Shown here in pieces: positions 26,848-34,828 of a stretch of DNA of 64,000 nt (positions are counted from its first letter, which is position 1; the number at the start of each line of letters is the position of its first letter). Source of the DNA: Candidatus Woesebacteria bacterium. Its GTDB lineage: Bacteria; Patescibacteriota; Microgenomatia; UBA1406; GWC2-37-13. The notes under the pieces are model-generated. The model did no database searches. It was not told the DNA's origin and saw nothing but the letters and a program-made list of their open reading frames with translations. The position numbers and the translations under genes were made by a program. The DNA lies in the NCBI GenBank assembly GCA_020429045.1, contig JAGQLS010000003.1, positions 1-64,000 on the forward strand, read 5' to 3'.

Positions 26848-27999
26848 TTATCTTAATAAATCTCTAAACCTGAATACATGCCTTACCCCAAAACTGCGTG
26901 CACGTTCTTCAATCTCTGGCGTAGAGTTAACCGCAAGTATGATCACCACGTCGGGTTCCATAAGGCGTATTACGTCGGGCTCTTCAATCTTTGTACCGTG
27001 CACCTCGTCCAGAAATGACCCTAAATAACTATCCACAAGGGTGAAAGGGTGATCTTTTGTTAAGCCTCCAAATCGTACCAATGCATCAAAAATCCTACCC
27101 GCTCCCCAGAGAACAACTTTTTGTCGGTCCATAAATTCCTCTAATTTTTTTGTCACGGTTTTTAATTTCTCTCTATTATTTTGTAATCTTTGAGCGTAAT
27201 CTTTAATAAGACTCTTATATGTTTCTACTCGCTGCTTATTTTCTTTGATCGATGGAGATTTGGATTCGTATTTTTTGTTTTTTTGCAACACGAGAGTGAT
27301 GTGCCAGTTGTCATCATCGTGTTGTCCGGAGAGAATATCGAACCCGATATTTCGCACAATTTGGCAAAGAATATCTCTATCAAAATGATACGCGTGCTTA
27401 TCGTAAAAAAATTCTTCGACCGTATCTGAGTAGTTAATAACAGCTATGTTGGGAACTTCGATGAATGCATAACCACCAAACGAAAGCAAATGAAACATAC
27501 GTACGAACATATCTTTAGCAGAGTCTGCATGCTCCAGTGTGTGAAAACAATAAATAAAGTCAAAGATCTTTTTTGCAAAATCTACTTTTTCAAAACGATC
27601 TTGCAATAATGTAAGGTTGGAAAGATCTTTATATGGTTTTACGATGTGCTTGTCTGGTTCAACGGCTGTAATTGATTTCCCAGGATAATTCTTTTTCAAC
27701 CAAAAAATAAAATCGCCTCGATTAGCACCGATATCAAGTACTGTTTGTAGTGTGTCGAAAGGAATCTTGCTTTTGAGCAAATCATTGTTTTGGTCGAGGC
27801 GCAATTTTTTACCATGGCGAATATTGCCCCAACCAGCGCCACTACTGGTACTGACAACACGTTTTTTATTTTTTTGCTTTGTATATATACTCTGAGCTAA
27901 ACCACACTTTTCACATAAACATACGATTGCGCCACGGTCCGAAGCAGGCACAGAATACACTTGTAGTAATGATCCGGAACAAAAATCGCATTTCTTCAT
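26848..27999 (-). CDS. Zn-binding SAM C-methyltransferase-like protein (Methyltransf_23 with C-terminal domain)
   Basis: A 383-residue protein in three parts. Residues 1-45 hold CDFCSG and CLCEKCG, a four-cysteine zinc site. A class I methyltransferase follows (VLDIGANRGDF, FIYCFHTLEH). The C-terminal part has VVLWGAGRIFDALVRFGG, a Rossmann-like domain found in sugar C-methyltransferases of the TylCIII/NovU type. It is in the operon for CDP-sugar and sulfation genes. C-methylation of a keto-sugar would suit the context, but that specificity is inference. Confidence 0.78.
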   Translation of the reverse strand: MKKCDFCSGSLLQVYSVPASDRGAIVCLCEKCGLAQSIYTKQKNKKRVVSTSSGAGWGNIRHGKKLRLDQNNDLLKSKIPFDTLQTVLDIGANRGDFIFWLKKNYPGKSITAVEPDKHIVKPYKDLSNLTLLQDRFEKVDFAKKIFDFIYCFHTLEHADSAKDMFVRMFHLLSFGGYAFIEVPNIAVINYSDTVEEFFYDKHAYHFDRDILCQIVRNIGFDILSGQHDDDNWHITLVLQKNKKYESKSPSIKENKQRVETYKSLIKDYAQRLQNNREKLKTVTKKLEEFMDRQKVVLWGAGRIFDALVRFGGLTKDHPFTLVDSYLGSFLDEVHGTKIEEPDVIRLMEPDVVIILAVNSTPEIEERARSFGVRHVFRFRDLLR

Positions 28000-28018
28000 A
28001 GCATCATTTCAAAAATTG

Positions 28019-28855
28019 TTAATACTGAACTGTGTACACTTCCTTATCTAAATAGCCACATTTCCGCAGTGTGTCTCCTGCTATTTCCTCAAACTGTTGA
28101 AGTTGTTTTTTGTTTAATGAAAAATCCATGGGAACAAACACGTTTTGTGGACGTTGCATATAGGTAAACATATCATCAGTGTATTCGATATCTATAAATG
28201 AAAGAAATTGGGAAAAAATCTCTTTATTTTTTGTTAAATCTTCGAGTTTCACCGTCATTTTTTGCTTCTTGGGAATTACAGATAACGATTTTTCAATGGT
28301 AGTAAGAACTTGGTTCCAATGGTAACAAATGCGCTGATATTGATCAAAACAAGGAAAATCCTCATGATGAGGTTGATTTTTTTGGGGAATATTCCACCAA
28401 TATTTTTTTTCTGGAGGCGGCTCTGGATATTTTTTTGGGTTCTTGAGCCAGTTTTGCATAGCTCGTACGCTTACGTCGTCATAAATTTCTGGTGAAAGCT
28501 TATGAAAATACGAACTGGTCACCTTTCGACCATCGCGCATAACGTGTATAAACTTTGCTTGTGGAAACATGTCATATAGCGGCTTTACAATCCACGACAA
28601 TTTATTTGAACAGTCGATCCAATATTTTGCCTTACTATAATAAATCCCTGCGCCATGAAGGTGGTTTATTTCTTCTTTTGTTTGTTTATCATTGAAAAAA
28701 CCCATGAAATATTTGCAGGCAACGGGTTGGATGTGCGTACAAAGGTATTCGTGGTAGACCTCAATATGTTCATGTCCCGATAAAAGCCTAAAAAGCATCC
28801 GAGTACCAGATCTTCCTGATCCAATAATAAAAACAGGCACGGTTTTATTGGGCAT
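28019..28855 (-). CDS. PAPS-dependent sulfotransferase
   Basis: A 278-residue protein. The 5'-phosphosulfate loop is IIGSGRSGTRML near residue 9, and the 3'-phosphate-binding stretch is FIHVMRDGRKVTSSYF near residue 102 with conserved Arg and Ser. It has no signal peptide, so it acts in the cytoplasm, presumably on a lipid-linked glycan or nucleotide sugar. Its start overlaps the end of the sat/cysC fusion by 11 bases, directly pairing PAPS synthesis with its use. The acceptor is unknown. Confidence 0.88.
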   Translation of the reverse strand: MPNKTVPVFIIGSGRSGTRMLFRLLSGHEHIEVYHEYLCTHIQPVACKYFMGFFNDKQTKEEINHLHGAGIYYSKAKYWIDCSNKLSWIVKPLYDMFPQAKFIHVMRDGRKVTSSYFHKLSPEIYDDVSVRAMQNWLKNPKKYPEPPPEKKYWWNIPQKNQPHHEDFPCFDQYQRICYHWNQVLTTIEKSLSVIPKKQKMTVKLEDLTKNKEIFSQFLSFIDIEYTDDMFTYMQRPQNVFVPMDFSLNKKQLQQFEEIAGDTLRKCGYLDKEVYTVQY

Positions 28856-30575
28856 ATGGTGTTTGAATAGTAATATAGTTGTTGTCTTTGAGAAATGAAA
28901 TGATTTTTTCTACGCTTTCTTTGGGTTTCATATTGGTTGTGTCTATGGTGAGCTCTGCTTGTTCTGGTTGTTCATACGGATCATCGAGTCCGGTGAGTCC
29001 TTTTATTATACCTAATTTGTATTTTTTATATAATTCTTTGGTATCACGTTGCATACATACTTCGACTGGAGTTGAAATATATATTTCTACATATCGTCCA
29101 TGTTTGCCAATGCGTTTTCGGTTCATCTGACGGGATTCAGCGTAGGGTGCTATAGCACTACAAATAGCTATACCTCCGTGTTTGGTGATAAGATCTGCTA
29201 CAAATCCGATCCTCTTTATATTTTCGTTTCTGTCCTCGTGAGAAAATCCGAGCCCTTTTGAAAGATTTTGCCGAATAATATCGCCATCAAGGAGCGTTAC
29301 GGGTTTATCTTGCAATTCAATGAGTTTGTAATACAGCAAGGTTGCCATAGTTGATTTTCCCGCGCCAGAAAGTCCGGTGAAAAAAATGGTAAGGCCATCT
29401 TTTTTTTGTTTTGCGATACCTTTTTGTAATTCTTCGATAATTTCCGGAAAGGAAAACCATTCTGGAATAGATTCACCCGCTTTTAACATGTTGCGCACTT
29501 GTGTGCCTGATATCTTTTTAACGCTATGTTCTTTCTTAACCTCGCTTACTGGGATATACGATTGTTTTTCTTCGACATACACAAGTTCCTGGAAAGGTAC
29601 AACGGTTATACCGAGCTCTTTTTCATATTTTTGAACCAGTTGCTGGGCGTCATATGCGCCATAATAATTTTTCCCTGCACTATTTTTGCCGGGCGACGCA
29701 TGATCTCGACCAACAATAAAATGTGTGCAACCATAATTTTTCCTTATGATTGCGTGCCATAGAGCTTCCTTGGGTCCAGCCATACGCATGGCTAAGGGTA
29801 AAAGACTAATGGTTGAAAAATCTTTGATGTATTTTTGTAATTGTATGTAGCTGCGAACTCTACTGATATAATCAACGTCTCCATCTTTTGTCATCCCAAC
29901 TGCAGGATGGAGTAGTACGTTTCCTTGATATTGTTCTGCGGCCTGTTTAATAAGAGCGTAGTGCACTTTATGAAGAGGATTACGTGTTTGAAAACCAATA
30001 ATCCTATCCCATTTTTTTTCTCGGAAAAAATCCTGCAACTGTTGAGGAGTATGGCGAAGATCACTAAAATCATAGCGCTCAATAGAATTGATGCCCTTGA
30101 TTGTCCCTCCAAAATAATACGAACCCATCTCGTTGAACAGGTGGTTTACACCAAAATGCTCTGTATTGGTCGTTCTGTAAATACTTTCTGCTTCCTTCTC
30201 TTTGTCGGGCTTATATATTGATTCTATATGCATAAGCGCCAAGGCTTTTCCAAATGAATCGGCAAGAATGATTTCCTGCCCCTCTTTAAAACGTCTTGCG
30301 TCGAGTGCTAATGTGATGGGTATTGACCAGACAATATCGTTTGCCAAACGCATCCTATCGACAACCGACTGATAATCGTCTTCGTTCATGAACCCAGTAA
30401 GCGGAGAAAATGCTCCGGTCATAAGAAGTTCCAGATCGCACAATTGCCGCTTGGTGAGATTTAAACGCGGTAGGCTCACCAGTTTTTTCTTTATATCAGA
30501 ATTGTCTCCTTGTCGCATCATGAGGTTTTGAACTGGTCCTTTATATCCAAGGTAAGTGTTGTTTGACTTTTTCAT
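28845..30575 (-). CDS. sat/cysC: Bifunctional sulfate adenylyltransferase / APS kinase (PAPS synthetase)
   Basis: A 576-residue fusion. Residues 1-385 are ATP sulfurylase with QTRNPLHKVH (196-205) and VGRDHASPGKNSAG (288-301). Residues 392-576 are APS kinase with Walker A GLSGAGKST (401-409) and DGDIIRQNL. Together they convert sulfate and ATP to PAPS. No cysH, cysN/D or sulfite reductase gene is in the window, so sulfotransfer rather than assimilation is the likely purpose. The gene overlaps cysQ by four bases and the sulfotransferase by 11. Confidence 0.93.
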   Translation of the reverse strand: MKKSNNTYLGYKGPVQNLMMRQGDNSDIKKKLVSLPRLNLTKRQLCDLELLMTGAFSPLTGFMNEDDYQSVVDRMRLANDIVWSIPITLALDARRFKEGQEIILADSFGKALALMHIESIYKPDKEKEAESIYRTTNTEHFGVNHLFNEMGSYYFGGTIKGINSIERYDFSDLRHTPQQLQDFFREKKWDRIIGFQTRNPLHKVHYALIKQAAEQYQGNVLLHPAVGMTKDGDVDYISRVRSYIQLQKYIKDFSTISLLPLAMRMAGPKEALWHAIIRKNYGCTHFIVGRDHASPGKNSAGKNYYGAYDAQQLVQKYEKELGITVVPFQELVYVEEKQSYIPVSEVKKEHSVKKISGTQVRNMLKAGESIPEWFSFPEIIEELQKGIAKQKKDGLTIFFTGLSGAGKSTMATLLYYKLIELQDKPVTLLDGDIIRQNLSKGLGFSHEDRNENIKRIGFVADLITKHGGIAICSAIAPYAESRQMNRKRIGKHGRYVEIYISTPVEVCMQRDTKELYKKYKLGIIKGLTGLDDPYEQPEQAELTIDTTNMKPKESVEKIISFLKDNNYITIQTPYAQ

Positions 30576-31390
30576 AGTGATGCTTGAATTATATCTACTA
30601 TCTGTTTGTGTATTGTGTTGTTTGAAACAACAACGCCATGGTGATTGTGCGTTGAAGATGTATCATTATATACTAATCGTCGCCCATATATGTCGGTCAT
30701 CGTTCCACCCGCCTCGCGCACGATAATTTCTGGTGCTGCGGTGTCCCAAATACTCGTCTTGTCCGATGTGTTTATGTAAATATCTGCTTTTTGTTCGACA
30801 ATCATTCCTACTTTCAAACCGAGACTACCCATCAGTATGCTTTTGTTTACACCAAGTTTCTCTAGGACGGCATCATCAGAGGGGAGGTGATGGCTCCTGC
30901 TTGATACGATATTCATATCGTGAATTATATTTTTTTTTGACACGAACATTTGTTTTGTTTTGCCATCGGGGGACCTCTTGTAGGCACCGTGGCCTTTGTG
31001 CGCGTGATAACCAATGTGGGTTACCGGACAATATATAACCCCAAGTATTGGAACACCTTTTTCAACAAGACCAACCATGATACAAAACTCGCCATTTTTT
31101 GTTATGAAGTCCGAAGTGCCATCTAGGGGATCGATAATCCATATATTGTCTGTATTTTTGCCCGTTCGCTTGCCTGTTTCTTCAGAAATAATAGAATAAT
31201 CATCTCGGGAGAAATGATCAAGAAGCATGCGTGAAGAAATCGTGTCTGCTTGAGTAACCGGCGATCGATCTTTCTTAACTTCAATTGAGAGAGGTGCCGT
31301 ATTTTGATATATGGCTAAAATACGAAACGAAATCTTTTGAAGCACATCATACACTTCTTCTATTTGTTGTTCGCGTGATTGTGCCGTCAT
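30572..31390 (-). CDS. cysQ: 3'(2'),5'-bisphosphate nucleotidase (PAP phosphatase)
   Basis: About 272 residues of the inositol-monophosphatase fold. The metal-site motifs are ISEETG near residue 68, DPLDGTSDFI near residue 85 and WDTAAPEIIVREAGG near residue 216. CysQ hydrolyses PAP, the inhibitory by-product of sulfotransferases, to AMP. The ATG at 31390 overlaps the neuB stop by four bases (ATGA) and is preferred over a TTG nine bases upstream. Adjacent PAPS synthetase and sulfotransferase genes make PAP recycling the probable role. Confidence 0.9.
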   Translation of the reverse strand: MTAQSREQQIEEVYDVLQKISFRILAIYQNTAPLSIEVKKDRSPVTQADTISSRMLLDHFSRDDYSIISEETGKRTGKNTDNIWIIDPLDGTSDFITKNGEFCIMVGLVEKGVPILGVIYCPVTHIGYHAHKGHGAYKRSPDGKTKQMFVSKKNIIHDMNIVSSRSHHLPSDDAVLEKLGVNKSILMGSLGLKVGMIVEQKADIYINTSDKTSIWDTAAPEIIVREAGGTMTDIYGRRLVYNDTSSTHNHHGVVVSNNTIHKQIVDIIQASL

Positions 31391-32934
31391 TCTATCCAAT
31401 GTTTTAAATATGTTTTTCTATCTTTGTTCTTATTAATGGTGTCGTCTTCATAAAACGAATCTTGTTTGAAATGAGTTGAGGAAATTTCTTCAATGATACC
31501 GCCTTTGGGAGCAACAAAACTATGATGCACGCCCCGTTCAATGGTCACCAGGTCGCCTGGTTTGTAAATCTTTTTTTTGCCATCGAGTATCACGTGAAAA
31601 TTACCATATAACACATGAAATGTCTCCTCTTTCTTTTTGTGATATTGAATAGGATGCAACTGCTTTGGTAACATGACGATGAGCTTCTTGCAGTAATCAC
31701 GATTGATACACGTGACAAGCGTAGCGCCAACTTCATAAAATTTCTCCATCCCATAGTGGTGTGAAATCTCGATGTCAACATTTTGCGGCATAATCACATT
31801 GCCTTTTTTAATGATGTCGTTGACCTTAAGGACAATCGCTAATACGTCTTCGCGCATATTCTTAAATTGTATGTTGTTGGGCATGATGGGTTCTTTTGCT
31901 TTTATATCTGTCTTTGCATACATATACATATATTTTGATAAGTCGTTGGCGACTAATTGATCTTTCTGATTAGGAAATGCATTAAAAACGCCACTGGATT
32001 CGATTCTCTGACCTTTTTTAATATCGTATTTTGCAAAAACACCTCGTTTGAATTGTCGTAAATCTGACATTTCTTTTTCGGTGAATTGGGCGCGTTCTCC
32101 AATAACACCACCAACATCGATTGCCTTTTGTGCTGATTCAAGCCATGCTTTGATTTGCGATGGGGTAGAGGAGTAAGCATTTTTCGCATATTTTTTTGTT
32201 TCTACAGCAACATGACGTTCAAAAATCGACGCACCTTTTGCTAGGGCAAGTTGAACCGGTATGGCGTTACTCGGCTCCTCGTGTGTCGAAAATCCGATGA
32301 CAACGTCTGGATACCGTTGTCTTAAAAGATCTATTTGATTGAGTTGTAATTCTTCATCTGGTGTTGGGTATTTTCCTACACAATGCATGATGGCGAATTG
32401 TTTTTTTCTATTTTGAAAAAAATTCACCACCCGATCAATGGTCTCAAGCGATGCCCCGGCTGTTGAGGCAATAATAGGCTTGTCTGTTTTTACAATACAT
32501 TCAAGAAGTGGCCAATCGCCAAAAGAACAACTACCAATTTTAATGACGTCAAAATTGTGTTTTACAATGAGATCGACGGATACTTCGTCAAAAGGCGTAC
32601 AAATCGAAATAAAACCGAGTCGTTCCATTTCTTTTCTCAAGGCCAACGCCTCCTTATCGAGAAGCTTGGTTTCTGAGAATCGCTTCACGTATTTTATGTC
32701 TTTTCTGTCTGCATAGTCGGGGTGAATGAACGTGGGAATATCACGATACTGTAATTTGAATGCAAAACGAAAATCAAATTGTTCTTTGACTTTATTACAT
32801 TCTTTAATGATGCGTAGTCCATGCTTAAGGTCTCCCATATGGTTATTTGCCATTTCAAAGATAAATAGGGGCTTAAAAGGATTCTTTTTTTTTCGTGTAA
32901 AAATTTCTGCGATGATCTTATTTTTACTTTTCAT
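31387..32934 (-). CDS. neuB: NeuB-type sialic-acid synthase with SAF and C-terminal cupin domains
   Basis: A 515-residue fusion. Residues about 20-280 are a NeuB TIM barrel (FIFEMANNHMGDL, SICTPFDEVSVD, IASTAGAS, FSTHEE). Residues about 285-350 resemble an SAF antifreeze-like domain (KRGVFAKYDIKKGQ). Residues about 375-500 form a cupin with HPIQYHKKKEETFHVL and HHSF metal ligands. NeuB enzymes condense phosphoenolpyruvate with a six-carbon amino sugar to make nonulosonic acids. The cupin tail, similar to sugar-isomerase cupins, is an unusual addition. No CMP-sialate synthetase is in the window, so the end product is open. Confidence 0.85.
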   Translation of the reverse strand: MKSKNKIIAEIFTRKKKNPFKPLFIFEMANNHMGDLKHGLRIIKECNKVKEQFDFRFAFKLQYRDIPTFIHPDYADRKDIKYVKRFSETKLLDKEALALRKEMERLGFISICTPFDEVSVDLIVKHNFDVIKIGSCSFGDWPLLECIVKTDKPIIASTAGASLETIDRVVNFFQNRKKQFAIMHCVGKYPTPDEELQLNQIDLLRQRYPDVVIGFSTHEEPSNAIPVQLALAKGASIFERHVAVETKKYAKNAYSSTPSQIKAWLESAQKAIDVGGVIGERAQFTEKEMSDLRQFKRGVFAKYDIKKGQRIESSGVFNAFPNQKDQLVANDLSKYMYMYAKTDIKAKEPIMPNNIQFKNMREDVLAIVLKVNDIIKKGNVIMPQNVDIEISHHYGMEKFYEVGATLVTCINRDYCKKLIVMLPKQLHPIQYHKKKEETFHVLYGNFHVILDGKKKIYKPGDLVTIERGVHHSFVAPKGGIIEEISSTHFKQDSFYEDDTINKNKDRKTYLKHWIE

Positions 32935-32963
32935 ATGGATAATGCAAATTGATAATTATTTTT

Positions 32964-33932
32964 TTACATACAATCTTTCTGTTCTGTATACCAATCAAAT
33001 ACTGTTTGTGTGATGGTTTTTAGCGTTCGTTTTGGTTCCCAAGATAATCTTTTTTTAATTTTTGTAAAATTGAGCGATTGATATGGAATCTCATTTTTAC
33101 TTTCGTTGAGTACTATGTATTGTATTTTTTGCTTTAAAGCTTTTTCAACCTCCTGTATGAGCGCTAAAACCGAATACGTTTCATGCGAACCGAAATTAAA
33201 TGCTTCTCCTTTTATTTCATCAATGTGTTGTGCAAGGAGAATATATCCATCGACTACGTCTTTGACGTAGAGGTAATCCCGAACATGAGAGCCATCGCTG
33301 CGTAGTTGCAATGTTTGATTGGTGATGAGCGATTTCATAATACCTGGAATGATGCGAGAAAAATTGAGATCCCCTTCTCCATAGATGTTGCCGAACCGTG
33401 TTGTGACAACCGGAACATCATATGTTTTGTAATATGAGGTAGTGATAAGATCCGCGGCAGATTTGGAAACTTCATACGGGTGGTCGCCCCTCAACGGATC
33501 GCTCTCTTTATATTTATCTTTTCCTTCCAGTTTGCCGTACGCTTTATCTGAAGAGGCAACAATGATGCCTTTAATACGTGGATATAACCGAGCACTCTCA
33601 AGAATATTGATAGTTCCTCGGATGTTGGTGTCCAACGTTCGCCGAGGATTATAATATGCGGTTTCGACCAAAGGTTGCGCAGCAAGATGAAAAATGTAAT
33701 CTATTTCTGATTTGGTAACTAAATCAAATAGCCGCTCAAAATCTACAATGTCGACCGGAGCTACAGTAACTCGCTTCGAAAGTTGTTGTTGTATAAAATA
33801 TGAGTAGGGATTCAATGATTGATACGTGGTGATAACATGAACTCCAAGATTATCTAGATCTTCAACCAAATGAGAACCAACAAAACCGGTACCGCCAGTA
33901 ACTAAAATGTTTTTTCCGTTTAATGTGCTCAT
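32964..33932 (-). CDS. rfbG: CDP-glucose 4,6-dehydratase-like SDR
   Basis: A 322-residue extended SDR with VTGGTGFVGSHL near residue 9, ASSDKAYG near residue 126 and catalytic YEVSK near residue 152. The SDKAYG followed by DPLRGDHPY pattern is that of RfbG-type dehydratases. It lies 13 bases after rfbF and upstream of rfbH in the same operon, which fits production of CDP-4-keto-6-deoxyglucose. It is shorter than enterobacterial RfbG (about 355 residues), so substrate identity rests partly on context. Confidence 0.78.
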   Translation of the reverse strand: MSTLNGKNILVTGGTGFVGSHLVEDLDNLGVHVITTYQSLNPYSYFIQQQLSKRVTVAPVDIVDFERLFDLVTKSEIDYIFHLAAQPLVETAYYNPRRTLDTNIRGTINILESARLYPRIKGIIVASSDKAYGKLEGKDKYKESDPLRGDHPYEVSKSAADLITTSYYKTYDVPVVTTRFGNIYGEGDLNFSRIIPGIMKSLITNQTLQLRSDGSHVRDYLYVKDVVDGYILLAQHIDEIKGEAFNFGSHETYSVLALIQEVEKALKQKIQYIVLNESKNEIPYQSLNFTKIKKRLSWEPKRTLKTITQTVFDWYTEQKDCM

Positions 33933-33945
33933 ATTGATTCACAAA

Positions 33946-34722
33946 TTACCATACCTTCCATGGTGGGGTATCGGATAGCCACATTTCATTTAATACGCTA
34001 ACTTCTTTATATGTATCCATGCAATACCAAAATTTATCATGTTTGTAGAGCGATAACTGTTTTTTTGCGGCAAGTCGTTTTAAAGCAGCGTGTTCGAGTT
34101 CACCTGGATTGATATAATCAAAAAATCGTTTATCAAAAATCATAAATCCGGCATTGACCCATCCTTTGAGTATGGGCTTTTCGACAAATTCAGTAACGAT
34201 ATTATTGTCTCCGACTCTTGGTATCCCAAATTTCGTTATTGGATTGACACCTGTTATAGTCCCTATTGTTTTTTGCTTCTTATGAAATGCAACCAAGTCT
34301 TTTACATCTAAATTGATGACTCCATCGCCATATGTAACCATAAAATAGGTGTCTTTTTTTGGTAGATAATCGCGGCAAAGAAGAATACGCTCGCCGGGGA
34401 GTGTGTCGACTCCAGTGTCTACAAATGTAATCTTAAAGTCGTCAATTTCTTTCCTATTCTCAAGATGATACGTTATATGATGATCTTTTGTTTGAAGCGT
34501 AAAATCAGTGACGAATGCTTTTTGGTTGAGGAAAAAATCTTTGATGTAATCAGCTTTATATCCAAGCGCTAGAATAAACTCGTTAAACCCTGCTGCGGCA
34601 TAAATCTTCATAATATGCCAGAGAATAGGTTTGTTCCCGATCATGACCATCGGCTTTGGTTTAAATTCCGTTTCTTCTTTCAATCTTGTCCCTGTGCCTC
34701 CGCAAAGTATGATTGTCTTCAT
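33946..34722 (-). CDS. rfbF: Glucose-1-phosphate cytidylyltransferase
   Basis: A 258-residue enzyme, the family's usual length. It opens IILCGGTGTRLKEET and continues with KPKPMVMIGNKPILWHIM, the RfbF signature, with YGDGVINLD as metal site. It makes CDP-glucose from CTP and glucose 1-phosphate, the first step to CDP-3,6-dideoxyhexoses. It heads the 13-gene minus-strand operon and has a promoter in the divergent region before 34829. Confidence 0.93.
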   Translation of the reverse strand: MKTIILCGGTGTRLKEETEFKPKPMVMIGNKPILWHIMKIYAAAGFNEFILALGYKADYIKDFFLNQKAFVTDFTLQTKDHHITYHLENRKEIDDFKITFVDTGVDTLPGERILLCRDYLPKKDTYFMVTYGDGVINLDVKDLVAFHKKQKTIGTITGVNPITKFGIPRVGDNNIVTEFVEKPILKGWVNAGFMIFDKRFFDYINPGELEHAALKRLAAKKQLSLYKHDKFWYCMDTYKEVSVLNEMWLSDTPPWKVW

Positions 34723-34733
34723 AAGAATAGTTT

Positions 34734-34761
34734 ATTGTAACGAAAAGCGCTCAATTTTCAA
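34734..34761 (-). promoter_or_regulatory. Sigma70-type promoter of the CDP-sugar/sulfation operon
   Basis: On the minus strand TTGAAA (34761-34756) is followed after 16 bases by TACAAT (34739-34734). The rfbF ATG at 34722 lies 11 bases beyond. The predicted leader is only a few bases and holds no ribosome site. The divergent gene at 34829 begins about 70 bases away. Confidence 0.5.
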
Positions 34762-34828
34762 TAAAGTCTGGTGACTTTTATTCACAAGATTAAGTATATT
34801 GTACATTATATCAAACGTCTTGATACAT

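Noticed and set aside
28845-30575. Sulfate assimilation for cysteine synthesis.
   Set aside because: No reductase genes are present in the window, and the fusion overlaps a sulfotransferase and a PAP phosphatase gene.
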